DNA from: Linyphia triangularis
Taxonomy: Eukaryota; Arthropoda; Arachnida; Araneae; Linyphiidae
DNA length: 64,000 nucleotides
Reading direction: 5' to 3'
Assembly: GCA_963978545.1 (NCBI GenBank)
Contig: OZ021727.1
Coordinates: forward strand, 92,148,262 to 92,212,261
The notes under the pieces are model-generated. The model searched no databases. It was not told the DNA's origin and worked only from the letters and a program-made list of their open reading frames with translations. Every line of letters starts with the position of its first letter. Position 1 is the first letter of the stretch. Shown here piece by piece: positions 11,674 to 22,931 of this stretch. The position numbers were made by a program, and so were the translations under genes.

Positions 11674-13876
11674 GCATGGGTTGGGAACCGCTGATGTAGA
11701 TGGTTAACTGCTTCGCTTCAACTGCCTCTATTTCAGCAGAGCGTCTAGGACCTCAGAATGCTACCTTCGGAACTGCAATCCATACACTGTAAAAAAAAAC
11801 CGTCACTTATACGGAAATTCCCAGTATTATCAACGGTTTAAATCCGTAAATCTGAATTTACGGTTTAAAGCAGTTTTCGTAGGCAAGGTTACAGTTAATA
11901 ACCGTCATTCACCAAGAATCGCTCTCTGCGCATGCGCATTACTTCTTCCTTCGAAAACGACGCCGAGCATGTTTGTTTTGAAAGAAAGTGGCTTCTTTGG
12001 TAAGTTTCTTTTCATTATAATGATCAATTAAGCATTCATATCAATCATTCATCATAATCATTTATCAATTAATTTGCTATGAAATTCTAAATTAATGTAT
12101 GTACATAAAATTACATCAGAATCAGAAAATGTTTATTTTATTGAATGTAAACAAAAACAGCGATGTTGTTCTATTGTTTTTCTGAAACATATGCGTGTGA
12201 TATAGAATATTGTACGTAATATTTCACGAGTTTGTAAGAGTTGTAAAACTAAATGAAGTTTAATTAACTGCATTGGCTATCATTTAGAAATGTGCTCTTT
12301 AGTTTTGTAATAACTTTTGAATGTTTTGGCACAAATTTTGCAAATGAAACTTCGGAAGATCAGATTTGATATCTGAGAATTAAAATTTTATTTAAAAATT
12401 ACTTACTACAGATGTAGTTTAGGACATTTTTTGGGGGCGATTTTATTTGTTATTTTTTTCTTCTGGGTAATTGTAGTTTTTGTCAAAGAGTTTTATTTTA
12501 AGTTATATTTTATACTTTATTTGTTTTGTTTTTTTCAGGAAAAATGCAGTTTGTAACAATGGGTTTTTATTTTAAGTTAGCATACTTTAATTTTATTACT
12601 TATATTTTAATTTGATTTTATTATTGTTTATGTTTTAACTTATTCAGTTACCATGTTTTTGATTTTTTTTATCGCCAAATGCCCTACTACATCTGTTCCA
12701 TTGTGTGAAGTTTCAGTCAAACGACACTGCAGTTTCATTGCGATTGTTTCAAATCAAAGTCTGCTGGGATTGCCTTAGAAATCACTTGGGAACATTTTCA
12801 GTCTCTTACATGGCACCTACCGCCTTTGACTGAAGAAAATCATGTTCCTCAAGATTAGATAGCTTATTTGTCAAGACAAGATCATCTGTCATAAATGTTA
12901 TCGTACTTGGTCACTGGCAAAAGTAAGGGAAGGGCTGGTGATCTTTGGGATTGAATTAATTGCAAAACAGATTTTTAAAATGTTGCTGTTTTCAAGTACT
13001 ATAGCATTGGTGTGATGATATAGCCTTTCAATGCAGGGGTTAAAAGACCTCTTCATTTTATGAAATGTGTTAGTTGAATTAATGTAAAATTCTTTAAAAA
13101 CGTAGCTAAAAAATGAACCTACGTTTGTGAGCAAAGAAAAAAGATTTTCTTTCAATAAATTTATTTTTTTTAGCGTTAACGGATAGTAGTAATTGAGAAT
13201 TTCTAATCCATTCCTTCCGCAAATTATCGTTTTATCGCTTATAACATTAAACGCCATGAACCTAATGATATAATAAGAAATAGTGTTGTGTGAAATATTG
13301 AGTCTTTATTTTAAGGAGATAAACTTAAATTTTATTTTTGAAGGAGATTAATCCATTTATCCCATCCCTAGACTACCCAATTGATGTGCAGATCCATATT
13401 TCAAAATAAGGTTTTTAAAAGATGATTTCATGCTAGCTAGTTCATTTGACTCTTTTCACGAGTGTAAATATATGTACATAAGGATGACAAATTTTACAAT
13501 ATTTTTCATATTTTGTACAGTTTATTGGAATTTTTCAAAAAGAAACTACCAGTTGTGCTGAATGCCTTGCTGTACAGCAGTTTTATCGCTGGCTTCTAAC
13601 AACTCCTTAGACTTTAAAAGTTCTCTGCACTTTTCAGGTAAACTATCGAGATTCTTTTATTTTAGATAGGATTTAGGGACAAATACAACTCTATTTATTT
13701 GAAGTGAGAATACTGTTGGAATAAATTTTAGTGCTTTTAGAATAAATTTACTTAGTGTATTATAATTAGAATTAAACATTTTTATTTCTTGCAACGTTCA
13801 GTGGTAAGCTAAGTTTTATAAGAACTTGCTTGTTTCACCTTTGTTAGAGGTGCTGTACTTAAATAACACTAATATA

Positions 13877-14292
13877 GAGTGGCCACAGAACCAGGAAAAC
13901 TTGGAAATCGGGAAAATGTCAGGGAACTCTCTCATTCTGGAAAAAATCAGGGAATTTTTTTAAATTTCACAGAAATCAGGGAAATTTTCTTTGTTCTGAA
14001 GACACGTTTTCCTGATCATCCACATTTTGGCGCCATTTACCCAGAGAATTGTGGCGGTAATCGTTGAAAATGTAATGTTTCGGAATAATTTGAACTTTTC
14101 ATTACCGCCAAAACTATTTTTAAAAAATTGGCACGTTATCTCTTTAGCTAACATGTTCTATTTGATCAGGATGTCTACACTTCTGGATAAGTTGGGGAAA
14201 TTGGATAAAAAGTTTGCCATAAAATCGGGGAATATTTTCAGAAATCCATCATGGAAATCAGGGAACTTTTTTTCGTAAATTTTGTGGCCACC
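13877..14292. mobile_element. GTGGCCAC-ended element with repeated TCAGGGAA motifs
   Basis: The left end AGAGTGGCCACAGA and right end TTGTGGCCACCCG are inverted copies. At least five internal variants of (A)ATCAGGGAA occur, mostly near the ends, a pattern of repeated subterminal motifs. Small open frames inside are non-overlapping chance frames. The target duplication could not be fixed with confidence. Confidence 0.5.
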
Positions 14293-14532
14293 CGGTAATA
14301 GTAGTTTTGATAATCTGCTATCATTTACATACAAGTGTTTATTTCATTTACTATTTGAGGTTTGTTTTAAAAATAGTTTTGCTTTTGTGAATGCTAATTA
14401 TGACATTAGTATTGTTACAGAGCTATGTTAGTGGCATTTAAAAAGCTTAAACACTGGTTGTAATTGCACATAAAAGTTACCAATGCATATAAAGGATTTA
14501 TATTAAAAACTTTATTTTGATCTGTATCACAG

Positions 14533-15770
14533 GTGCTTCTGGGTATGAATCCAGACAAAGGCTCAGTCACCGCAATGATGTTTCGATACCTGCTCTACCA
14601 CAACCACGGGTCCCAGAGACGCCCAAGAGAACGTCCCCCAAAGCATAATACCGCCACCACCGGCCTGAGGGAGCACTGTACATGACCTACTGTACATTGA
14701 GGGAGCAACTGTTCGCCTGAAAGACGGCGTATCCGGACTCGGCCATCTGACCAGGCAACTCGATCAGGCCGATATCCTTGCTAAGGAGAATTGCAGGATT
14801 TCAACATCTCCCTCTTCCACGCTTACTTTTTTGGAATTGTACTCTCTGGAAAAATCAAAGATCTCGGAGGAGTGGAAAACACCCCAACCCATAATTGGTA
14901 CAAGGGCTCAAAACCGGGTTTGTCCCTTGACCTCCCGTGTGACAGACATACCCGGACTGTTCTATCAAGGCTTGCTAGCGGTCACATCAAGTGCCTAACT
15001 TTCAACGAGGGCACGAAAACCTTTGCCACCTGCACCAAGTGCCAAAATCATCAGACCTCTCCTGAGCACCTCTTGGATTGCATTGGACTATCTAAGGAGG
15101 ATCTCTTTGTCACACACTCTGGTCACCAAGAAAGAACAGAGGTGAGTTCAAAGATTGCATTGGGTTTATTGTTTACACTGCAAGCATAAGCAACGGGCCG
15201 CCACACCGAGGGGGAAGTAGTGAACTTCTTACGCTTACCGGGGCTGGTTGCGGCAGCGATTCCAAGGCGGTGACAGCTTTTCCGGTACACTTTACGTCAG
15301 GTCCACCGACCAGCGGTAACCTAAACACCAACTCGGTGTATCCTACAGGCTAACTGAGCCTAAACATAAAACTAAAAAAAACCAGCAAGCAGCCCCGAAG
15401 ACCTTAACTAGCTGCTTTTATTTACCAGGCCGCTTGGACATGCGCTCTCGCCGATGTTGTGGCTGACCAATCAAGGTGAAGATGTGCAGAAGAGGTGTGC
15501 ATGTCAGGTTGAACCGTCACATCTTTAGCAATCCTCTCCTAGTCTTCGACTTCCTTTTAGTCAACGAACTCGTGGATCTTGTCTGACTCCGTCAGACAGT
15601 GAGGATTAGCAACAACAACAACAGGCAACTCGCTCCCACACACAGAAGTAAGTGAAAGAATGATTCTTCAGACTCTCCAGCAGTAGTTAAATATCACTTC
15701 CACCTGATCACGTGCCTTCCACGTCATCCAGGCGAGTTCATTGCAAAATGTAGGGGTGGTCATCTTTCAA
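14533..15770 (-). pseudogene. Tc1/mariner-type transposase remnant, frameshifted and split by a LINE
   Basis: Minus-strand translation gives SDGRVRIRRLSGEQLLPQC, then after a frameshift GGGGIMLWGTFSWASLGP and VVVVEQ. This order (the RVRxRRxPGE stretch, then GGGxxMxWGxFSW) is the middle of the Tc1 transposase DDE domain. The upstream coding side resumes beyond the inserted LINE at 15633-15770, with a degraded SEESFF stretch where Tc1 proteins have SDESRF. At least one frameshift, the insertion and the missing N- and C-terminal parts make it non-functional. Most of the protein is absent. Confidence 0.75.
14763..15621 (+). mobile_element. LINE (non-LTR retrotransposon) 3' end, 5'-truncated
   Basis: The plus-strand frame 14791-15189 contains HNWYKGSKPG, RLASGHIKCLTF and CTKCQNHQTSPEHLLDC: the end of an RNase H domain followed by a C-x2-C-x8-H-x4-C zinc knuckle, as found at the end of reverse transcriptase ORFs in arthropod non-LTR elements. 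The frame then departs from the usual C-terminus and stops. About 430 bp of 3' UTR follow, ending in (CAA)n. An 11-bp duplication, CAGGCAACTCG, flanks it (14752-14762 and 15622-15632), showing insertion into the Tc1 remnant. Confidence 0.88.
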
Positions 15771-16091
15771 TTTTAACTTAATTTTCTTATGTGAATACAT
15801 TGAATTATTAGCCTTTAAAAATTTTTTAAGTATGTTTACTGTGGTAATTTGGACATTTTATAAGATGGTGATTTTGTAGAGTCATAATTATTCAGATATA
15901 ACTTGCATTGGTCAATTTTGAAAATTTATTAGATGTGTTCAATAATTTGTACATTCCGCAATCTAAATTTTTCCTTTTCGTATATTTTGCATATTTTTCT
16001 AAACTGAAAAATTAATAATGATTTTCATATGGCCTTAAAAGTTGCTGCAGCTTGTATTGATTGATATGATTAATTATTCCTAGAAATTTTT

Positions 16092-16597
16092 TAATATTTT
16101 GTTTATTAAATAAAGTAATCTGAACCACTTTTCATTCGTGTGTATTGAAATTTTATAATTATGTATACTTTTATACTGTCAATTTTGAAAATTTATTAAA
16201 TATGTTTAATAATTATTAGATGTGTTTCAATAATATTTTGTTTATTAAATAAAGTAATCTGAACCACTTTTCATTCGTGTGTATTGAAATTTTATAATTA
16301 TGTATACTTTTATACTGTCAATTTTGAAAATTTATTAAATATGTTTAATAATTATTAGATGTGTTTCAATAATATTTTGTTTATTAAATAAAGTAATCTG
16401 AACCACTTTTCATTCGTGTGTATTGAAATTTTATAATTATGTATACTTTTATACTGTCAATTTTGAAAATTTATTAAATATGTTTAATAATTATTAGATG
16501 TGTTTCAATAATATTTTGTTTATTAAATAAAGTAATCTGAACCACTTTTCATTCGTGTGTATTGAAATTTTATAATTATGTATACTTTTATTATGTG
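16092..16597. repeat. 139-bp tandem array, about 3.6 units
   Basis: TCTGAACCACTTTTCATTCG recurs near 16120, 16259, 16398 and 16537, spaced 139 bp, with near-identical units. It lies inside the 6-kb element. Confidence 0.95.
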
Positions 16598-17184
16598 TAT
16601 TGAAATAAAATTATATTTTTATCAAATTTAATTTGTTTTACTTAATACTTATATATATACACAGTGTCATAAAATACATTTAAATCCTGTCGCGTTAAAA
16701 AATATTTTGAAAGTTAGTAAATTATTGCATTTTTTTAATGTTTTAATCAAATTGAAAGTCTAGGTAATCATAGTATAGATAACCAAATAAATATATTATT
16801 ATAGTTTGATATAAGAAAAGACTGATAGCTATTAATAAATTATTTTGTGTTACATGCTCATTTTGTGATATATTTTTTACCTTTCTATTTATGTTGAAGG
16901 ATTACCTTATTGCTTCGGAATTTTTTTTTGTTTTAATTTATAATGGGACATAGAATATTTTGCTGTGATACAGAATTGTACTTTAATTTTTATGATTTTC
17001 ATCCATTGAATATGGTCATTATTACTAACAAAACCTTTAGCAGAACACAAATGCCTTCTTGATATTGTAAACTGTGTTTAATACTAAAATTAATCATATA
17101 TTTTGTGGCAGAAGCTTTTCCATCTACAATTGTTTCTTAATATTTTGCAAAAGCAAACCGTTCACTTACATTTGTAAACCTTTT

Positions 17185-17735
17185 TTGTCACTGGAAGTTT
17201 TTGTGTAAAATAGAGAAAAACTTCGCTTATAGGGGTAAACTGTTTCTTATACAGAAAAATTTCTGTGTATTTTATATGAAATTTATTGCAGAAAGTTTCC
17301 GTGTACTTTACGGGGGAAATTGTATTTTATATGGAATTGACCTTATTCAACACAGAAATTCTGTTTATTTTACAGGTGGAAATTGCATTTTGTATGGAAT
17401 CAACGTACTTAATACAGGAAATTTTAATTTATTTTACGGGAGTAAATTATTTTGTATGAAATTACCGTATTTAATACGGAAAGTTTATGTTTATTTTACG
17501 GGGGATCAATGTTAGTAACCAGTCAATAACCGTTTTTAATACGAAAAGTTTCCGTTTATTTTACGGGAGAAAACTGTATTTTGTACGGAATGACCGTAAT
17601 TATTACTGAAAGTTTCCGTTCATTTTACGGGGAAAAACCGTTGCAATCAGTCAAAAACCGTATTTAATACGGAATGTTTCCGTATTTTTTACGGTTTTAA
17701 ACTGGCGACCCAGCTGCCAGTTTAAAACCGTAAAT
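17185..17735. repeat. Subterminal repeats of the 6-kb element, with a terminal hairpin
   Basis: Some seven or eight irregular copies of a 60-80-bp motif (ACGGAAAGTTTCCG ... TTTTACGGGG ... ACCGT) become more regular toward the element's right end. Nearest the end is a perfect 17-bp stem (17690-17706 with 17716-17732) and a 9-bp loop. Such arrays are commonly transposase-binding regions; here that is inference. Confidence 0.7.
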
Positions 17736-17760
17736 TTGACGGGATTTTTTTTGCAGTGTA

Positions 17761-18748
17761 CATATTTTACAAATTCATTTTAGAGTTTGTTGTCAAGAAC
17801 TCACGAATGTTTCTTCAGAAAGGCGAGAGAGAGGGGGTGGGGGGGGGGGAGATAGCTGTAGAGCAGTGTAGCAAATTTTATATTTGACGATACGACAATA
17901 AGATTTCGTTCTTCTTGGGGGAATTACCGCAAAGGCAGTTCCACGCGAGATAATACCTCATCACTTCCAAAAACCAAATAACAATATCCAAAAAAGGTGC
18001 GGTTCTTCCTATAAAAAGCCTGGCAGGACCGCACAGAATACACGGTCACTTTGAATACCCTTAGTCGGCCAACATGTATCCCGGTGTGTTTACAACTGCT
18101 AATGCTTGACAACCGAATTCTAATAGCACTAGGTATCCCCCCCCACCCCGGCAAGATCATTCATCATGTTAGCCAGCTTTCATTTATTCCTATCCCCCCC
18201 CCCCCCCCCAGTTGCATTTTTTTTTTCATGTGCCTTTTCAGTTTGCCTTTGTCCACTTCTTTCTATTACGAGCAAAGGTGGTATGGGGGAAAAATCATTA
18301 ATCTTCCAGCTCTCGACTCCTGTTAACCATGCTGAGCTGGATGCAAGTGGAAAGGTTTTTCGCTCCGTTTTTTTGTCACCGATTATCCCGTTTTCATGCT
18401 TCTTTCTTTTTTTTTTTCTTCTCTCTCCCCTTCCTTTTTTTTTTTTGCCGATCTAAAAAGGAGTCGGGAGAAGAAGGGTGGAGTTATACAACATGTGTTT
18501 TTATCGTGTGGCGGTTTTTCGCCAGAGAGGGAGTTTTTTAAGTTATTCATAAGTGATAACGCTTTCTGGGAGCTTTAAGAGTGATCGACGGTCTTATTCC
18601 GCTCCATGGAGCTATTGCGATTTATTCTATGAAATGCCATATCTCCCGAAATATTGCTTGGAGCCGTATGACTTTTTTTTTTACTATACCTCGGGACAAC
18701 GTTACTTGAGCCTTGAATATACGCTGTAGGATGGATTCCTCCGCGTAA
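17761..18748. other. GC-richer stretch without recognised gene
   Basis: It contains G, C and T tracts (17834-17850, 18130-18210, 18408-18443). Several short overlapping frames exist on both strands, but none has a recognisable domain. A TATAAAA at 18010 is not followed by an initiator at the usual spacing. The segment could be conserved non-coding DNA; I cannot support more. Confidence 0.4.
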
Positions 18749-18787
18749 AGATATAGTTCCAAACAAATCAGAACGTTTATAGTAATA

Positions 18788-18945
18788 GACTGAGAGGCGA
18801 CTTCAATTTTTGGACCTCATCGAACACCATTCTGAATTTTTTTATAGAAATTGGAGAAAAGTGAGTAGATTACGAATCCACTGGTCTGCCGGACAAAAAT
18901 GACCGAAAGTAGTCAAAAATCGACTTTTAATAAGTTGAAATAAAT
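18788..18945. mobile_element. M1 MITE left arm only (duplicated fragment)
   Basis: About 158 bp of the M1 left arm, with the same left flank (ATAGTTCCAAACAAATCA...TAATA) as the complete copy at 19048. The fragment therefore arose by a local tandem duplication of flank plus arm, not by separate insertion. It ends in a short 15-bp repeat (AAATCAAATTGAACT, about four copies, 18946-19000). Confidence 0.85.
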
Positions 18946-19047
18946 CAAATTGAACTAAATCAAATTGAACTAAATCAAATTGAACTAAATCAAATATAAG
19001 TTGACTAAATATATAGTTCCAAACAAATCACAACTTTTATAGTAATA

Positions 19048-19704
19048 GACTGAGAGGCGACTGCAATTTTTGGAATTCATCGAACATCATTCTGAATTTT
19101 TTATAGAAATTGGAGAAAAGTGAGTAGATTACGAATCCACTGGTCTGCCGTGGCAAAAATGGCCGAAATTGGTCAAAAATCGACTTTTAATAAGTTGAAC
19201 TAAATCAAATTGCCAAATGCGTCATAACTTGCCAAATAATGAGCATTTTTTTTTGTTTGGTAACCCTCACTCTTTAATTTTCAATTAAGAAGGTTGCAGA
19301 CGATTCGGACGTGTGGCGACGGTCTACTTACATCTATTAAAAGTGAACCAAGTTGGCAATAAATATTACGTCACTGATGACGTAACTGATGTCGCCAATT
19401 TGGCTTACTTTTAAAATGAGCAAGTTTTCTCAGCCCAAGATTAGAAATCGTCTGCGCCCTTCCTCATTGACATATAAGTGCTGTGGGTTACCAGACGAAA
19501 AAAATGTGTTCACTTTTTGGCAAGTTATGACATATTTAGCAATCGGATTTTAGTTCAACTCATTCCAAGTCGATTTTTAATCAGTCTCGGCCATTTTTGC
19601 CACTGCAGACCAGTGGATTTGTAATCTACTCACCTTTCTCCAATTTCTATAAAAAATTTGGAATGTTGTTCGATGGGGTCCAAAAATTGCAGTCACCCTC
19701 AGTC
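19048..19704. mobile_element. M1 palindromic MITE, complete copy
   Basis: 657 bp from GACTGAGAGGCGACTGC to its inverted counterpart, flanked by TA (19046-19047, 19705-19706). The two halves are near-perfect inverted copies. At the symmetry axis (19366-19385) sits TTACGTCA-CTGA-TGACGTAA. Non-coding. Confidence 0.93.
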
Positions 19705-19706
19705 TA

Positions 19707-20816
19707 ACAGTAATATTGATAACCTGCGCACATATTTTTGTACTAAACTTAAATATATGTTGATAACAAAAAGAAAATAAGCGCTTTTAAGTTTAAATTT
19801 TAATTGATATTTTACTTTTCTAACCACGGACACTATAAGAGTTTTAGAGTATCGACCACACATCGTTCCAATCAGCCAATCATATCGTAGTAAAACCGGT
19901 TCACGCATCGTTGTAGCGTATCTAATGAGTTCAAATAAGCCTGTCCCAATGTGTTCTAGATATGACCATGCAAAAATATCTTCAATTGCAATGCTCATTC
20001 AATGTCAATGAAAATCTTTAATTCGGGAATAAAGCCTAAAATCTGCTTCAACAAGTGGCGCTACTTAAACAAGAAAAAAATTTCAGGAAACTAATTTTGA
20101 AAAGCTAACATTGAAAATGCTCCACTTTAGTCTCAGCAAATTTCCTAAAATCAGTTTCCATCATTGCTATTTTATCAAATACTAAACGAGGATTCCAACA
20201 TTATTTTTTTCGAATTTAAAATCTGAATTGCAATTTAATTAGAATTAAAATTATTTGATTTACTGTTGCTAAATAATTTCCCCCATTTTCTATGTTTTGA
20301 TGTAAGTTTTCGGCATTATTATGGGAAAATAATTTAACTTAGTTTAATAAAAGGTACCTAGAAATAAGCAATATGTATTGTTTTGAAAGTATACTAAACA
20401 AAACAAATACTTCAGCATGATTGAATTTATAGCTTTTAAATTCTAAATATATTCACCTTATTTTAACCTAGACTTTGTTCAATACTAGTACAAGAGAGTA
20501 AACGGGAGAAGGGGGGGGGGGAGTTTTATAGGAAATTGTACATTGTATGACGTAGACCTATTGTTTAGTCACTATATCTGACTAAAAATTGCTTTAAAAC
20601 ATAAAAAAAAAAATTATCAGGTATAGCGACAGTAATAAAATATCATTAATAAAGTTTGAGGGTAAAGAAACTACCGTTTATTTTATTAAACATCAAGTTT
20701 TTATAACACAGCTTATAAAAACTTATTATACTCTAATACAAAAACAACTAGTTATTTTCCCCTCAAATTTTGTTAATAAGTTCGCATTAATGTTGGTATA
20801 CCTTGCTAAAAATTAA

Positions 20817-20847
<31 letters not shown>

Positions 20848-22271
20848 TACTTTGGCAGGTATTGGAGGTCCCAAAAAATTAAACATTAAATTTCTAGGCT
20901 AATGATCCTTATCTCCAGTTCAATATCTCCTAATTTCCTGTCCCATTACTTAATGTAATATTTTCCATCGCACATTTCTTGCCGAAATATTACTTCAGAA
21001 CATATAAATTTTTTTATCGCATATAATCAAGATTAGAGCTCGTTGTCAAAATTGGAAGAAAATATATCGTTTGGTATTTTTACCAATAATATTAAAGAAT
21101 ATTCCTAACTAATACTTCAATGCTTTTGACAAATAAACATATTCTATAAATGCTAATACTAAAAAGTGAACCGCACGATATCTTACATCAAGATTGATTA
21201 ACGACAGCCAATTATTGCAGATAAAAAAATAAAAAAAATCTAAAAGGTTTACAGATGTTTTTCAGTATACAAACTGCGGTGAGAAATATTACATTTGGTC
21301 TAAATGTCGGAATAAGAATTGCAATCGCTCTTAAACAAAGCAAATAGGCGAGTGATCTAATTTCGAATGAACGTTTTTTTTTTTTTTCGTTGTATCTGGA
21401 ATTGTTCAAAAACCTTCCTTCAAGTTTTAAATGTGAACAAACTGGAATACACATCGATACATTCGAATGTTTATAAAAAGGATAAATATGTTTCAATAAT
21501 AAGGAATTACCTGACGCATATCTTTCTTCGTGAAGAAAGATATTCAAACGATAACCACACACTTTTCTGAACCCTCGGGTACTACTTCAACACAGAAAGA
21601 ATTTTTTTTTTTTATTCTGAAGAAAAATTCGAAGTTTTTGATTATTCAACTTCGTGTAAAAAGTTTTTGTTCAATGTATGTGGTACAATAGTAGGAAATA
21701 ATTCCATTTGTATTCGTCTATACAAGTAAAAGAGAATGTTATTTTATATATCAACTGACGATTTATAAGCTATGCGATAAAACACCGATGCACTTGCCAT
21801 TTTGTTTTTGAAAAGAAAACCAAAAGATCAGTCACTTCCAGAAAAGAAAAAAAAAAAAACTGAACTATTTTACAAAATGCATTGTGGGATCTTGAAATAG
21901 GACGTAGAGATATCGCTGATGGAAAATGACGTTTGAAACATACTTTTAAAGGAAACTAAAAAGAAAATGTTGTTTATTTTACTACACCATCCAAAAGTGG
22001 GAAAAAAAGGCTTTTGTGTTTGAATCGAGAGAAAATGTTTTCCTTACACATTGCACAATGATTTTTGTGCTTTTGTTTTAGCCTACTTTTATCGCAGTTT
22101 GTGCGCTGTGGAAATGATACACATTGCTAGAAAGAAATATTGGTTCTGATCCCATTAGCTATTTTTGATTTTAATGTTTGACTTAAGAACGAGCTCTAAT
22201 CCGTCTTTCTGACAGCTCATAGATGAATAATCCTCACTTGAAGAAGTTTAATTTAAGAAAATAAGTATATA
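19707..22271. other. AT-rich stretch without recognised genes
   Basis: It holds a G run (20512-20521), an A run (20826-20846) and T runs near 21372 and 21601. Open frames of 99-116 codons on the minus strand (19699-19998, 21212-21562) lack recognisable domains or homology that I know. No structural RNA seen. Confidence 0.5.
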
Positions 22272-22929
22272 GTCCGAGGGGCGACTCCAATTTTTGAACC
22301 CCATCGAACATCATTCTGAATTTTTTATAGAAATTGGAGAAAAGGGAGTAGATTACGAATCCACTGGTCTGTCGTGGCAAAAATGGCCGAAACTGATCAA
22401 TAATCGACTTGGAATGAGTTGAACTAAAATCCGATTGCCAAATATGTCATAACTTGCCGAAAATAGAACAAACTTATTCGTCTGGCAACCCACTTCATTA
22501 TGATTTTCAATGTGAAAAAACGCAAACGATTTCTGATCTTTGGCTCGGAAAACTTATATCTTTTAAAAGTAAGCCAAATTGGCTACATCAGTTACGTCAT
22601 AAGTGATGTAATATTTTTTGCCAACTTGGCTCCCTTTTAATAGACGCAAGTAGACCGTCGCCAGATATCTGAATCGTCTGCAACCTTCTTAATTGAAAAT
22701 TAAAGCGTGAGGGTTACCAAATAAAAAAAAATGCTCATTATTTGGCAAGTTATGGCGCATTTGGCAATTGAATTTAGTTCAACTTATTAAAAGTCAATTT
22801 TTGACCAGTTTCGGCCATTTTTGCCACGGCAGACCAGTGGATTCGTAATCTACGCACTTTTCTCTAATTTCAATAAGAAATTCAGACTGATGTTCGATGG
22901 GGTCCAAACATTGCAGTCGCTTCTCAGTC
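22272..22929. mobile_element. M1 palindromic MITE, complete copy
   Basis: 658 bp with TA on both sides (22270-22271, 22930-22931). It is inverted in internal detail relative to the 19048 copy. The axis sequence is TTACGTCA-TAAG-TGATGTAA (22592-22611). The terminal motif is slightly diverged (GTCCGAGGGGCGACT). Confidence 0.93.
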
Positions 22930-22931
22930 TA

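Larger units (their letters stand above)
11785..17758. mobile_element. 6-kb DNA transposon-like element with terminal inverted repeats (copy 1)
   Basis: The left end CACTGTAAAAAAAAACC and right end (inverted) CACTGCAAAAAAAATCCC are complementary, and TA dinucleotides flank both (11783-11784 and 17759-17760). Both ends carry ACCGT/ACGGT-rich subterminal repeats. The left 1.7 kb recurs at 62273-64000 with about a dozen substitutions and small indels, proving a mobile unit. No intact transposase is present. A 119-codon minus-strand open frame (12898-13257) is shared by both copies, but no domain is recognisable and two copies this young prove little. Internal insertions: 13877-14292, 14533-15770, 14763-15621 and the array 16092-16597. 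A TA duplication suggests Tc1/mariner-like mobilisation; the superfamily is unresolved. Confidence 0.85.

Noticed and set aside
11830..11880. Sequence AATCCGTAAATCTGAATT resembling the miR-100/miR-10 core and able to fold with adjacent TTTACGG
   Set aside because: It is the terminal repeat of the 6-kb transposon, present in both copies, and differs from the conserved miRNA at several positions; no Hox-linked miRNA is supported.
13879..14278. Two small open frames (62 and 83 codons) within the GTGGCCAC-ended element
   Set aside because: They overlap in different frames and consist of the element's repeated CAGGGAA motif.
18010..18110. TATAAAA plus downstream TCACT initiator-like motif and a short ATG frame
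   Set aside because: The spacing from TATA to the putative initiator is about 38 bp instead of about 30, and the frame ends after 11 codons.
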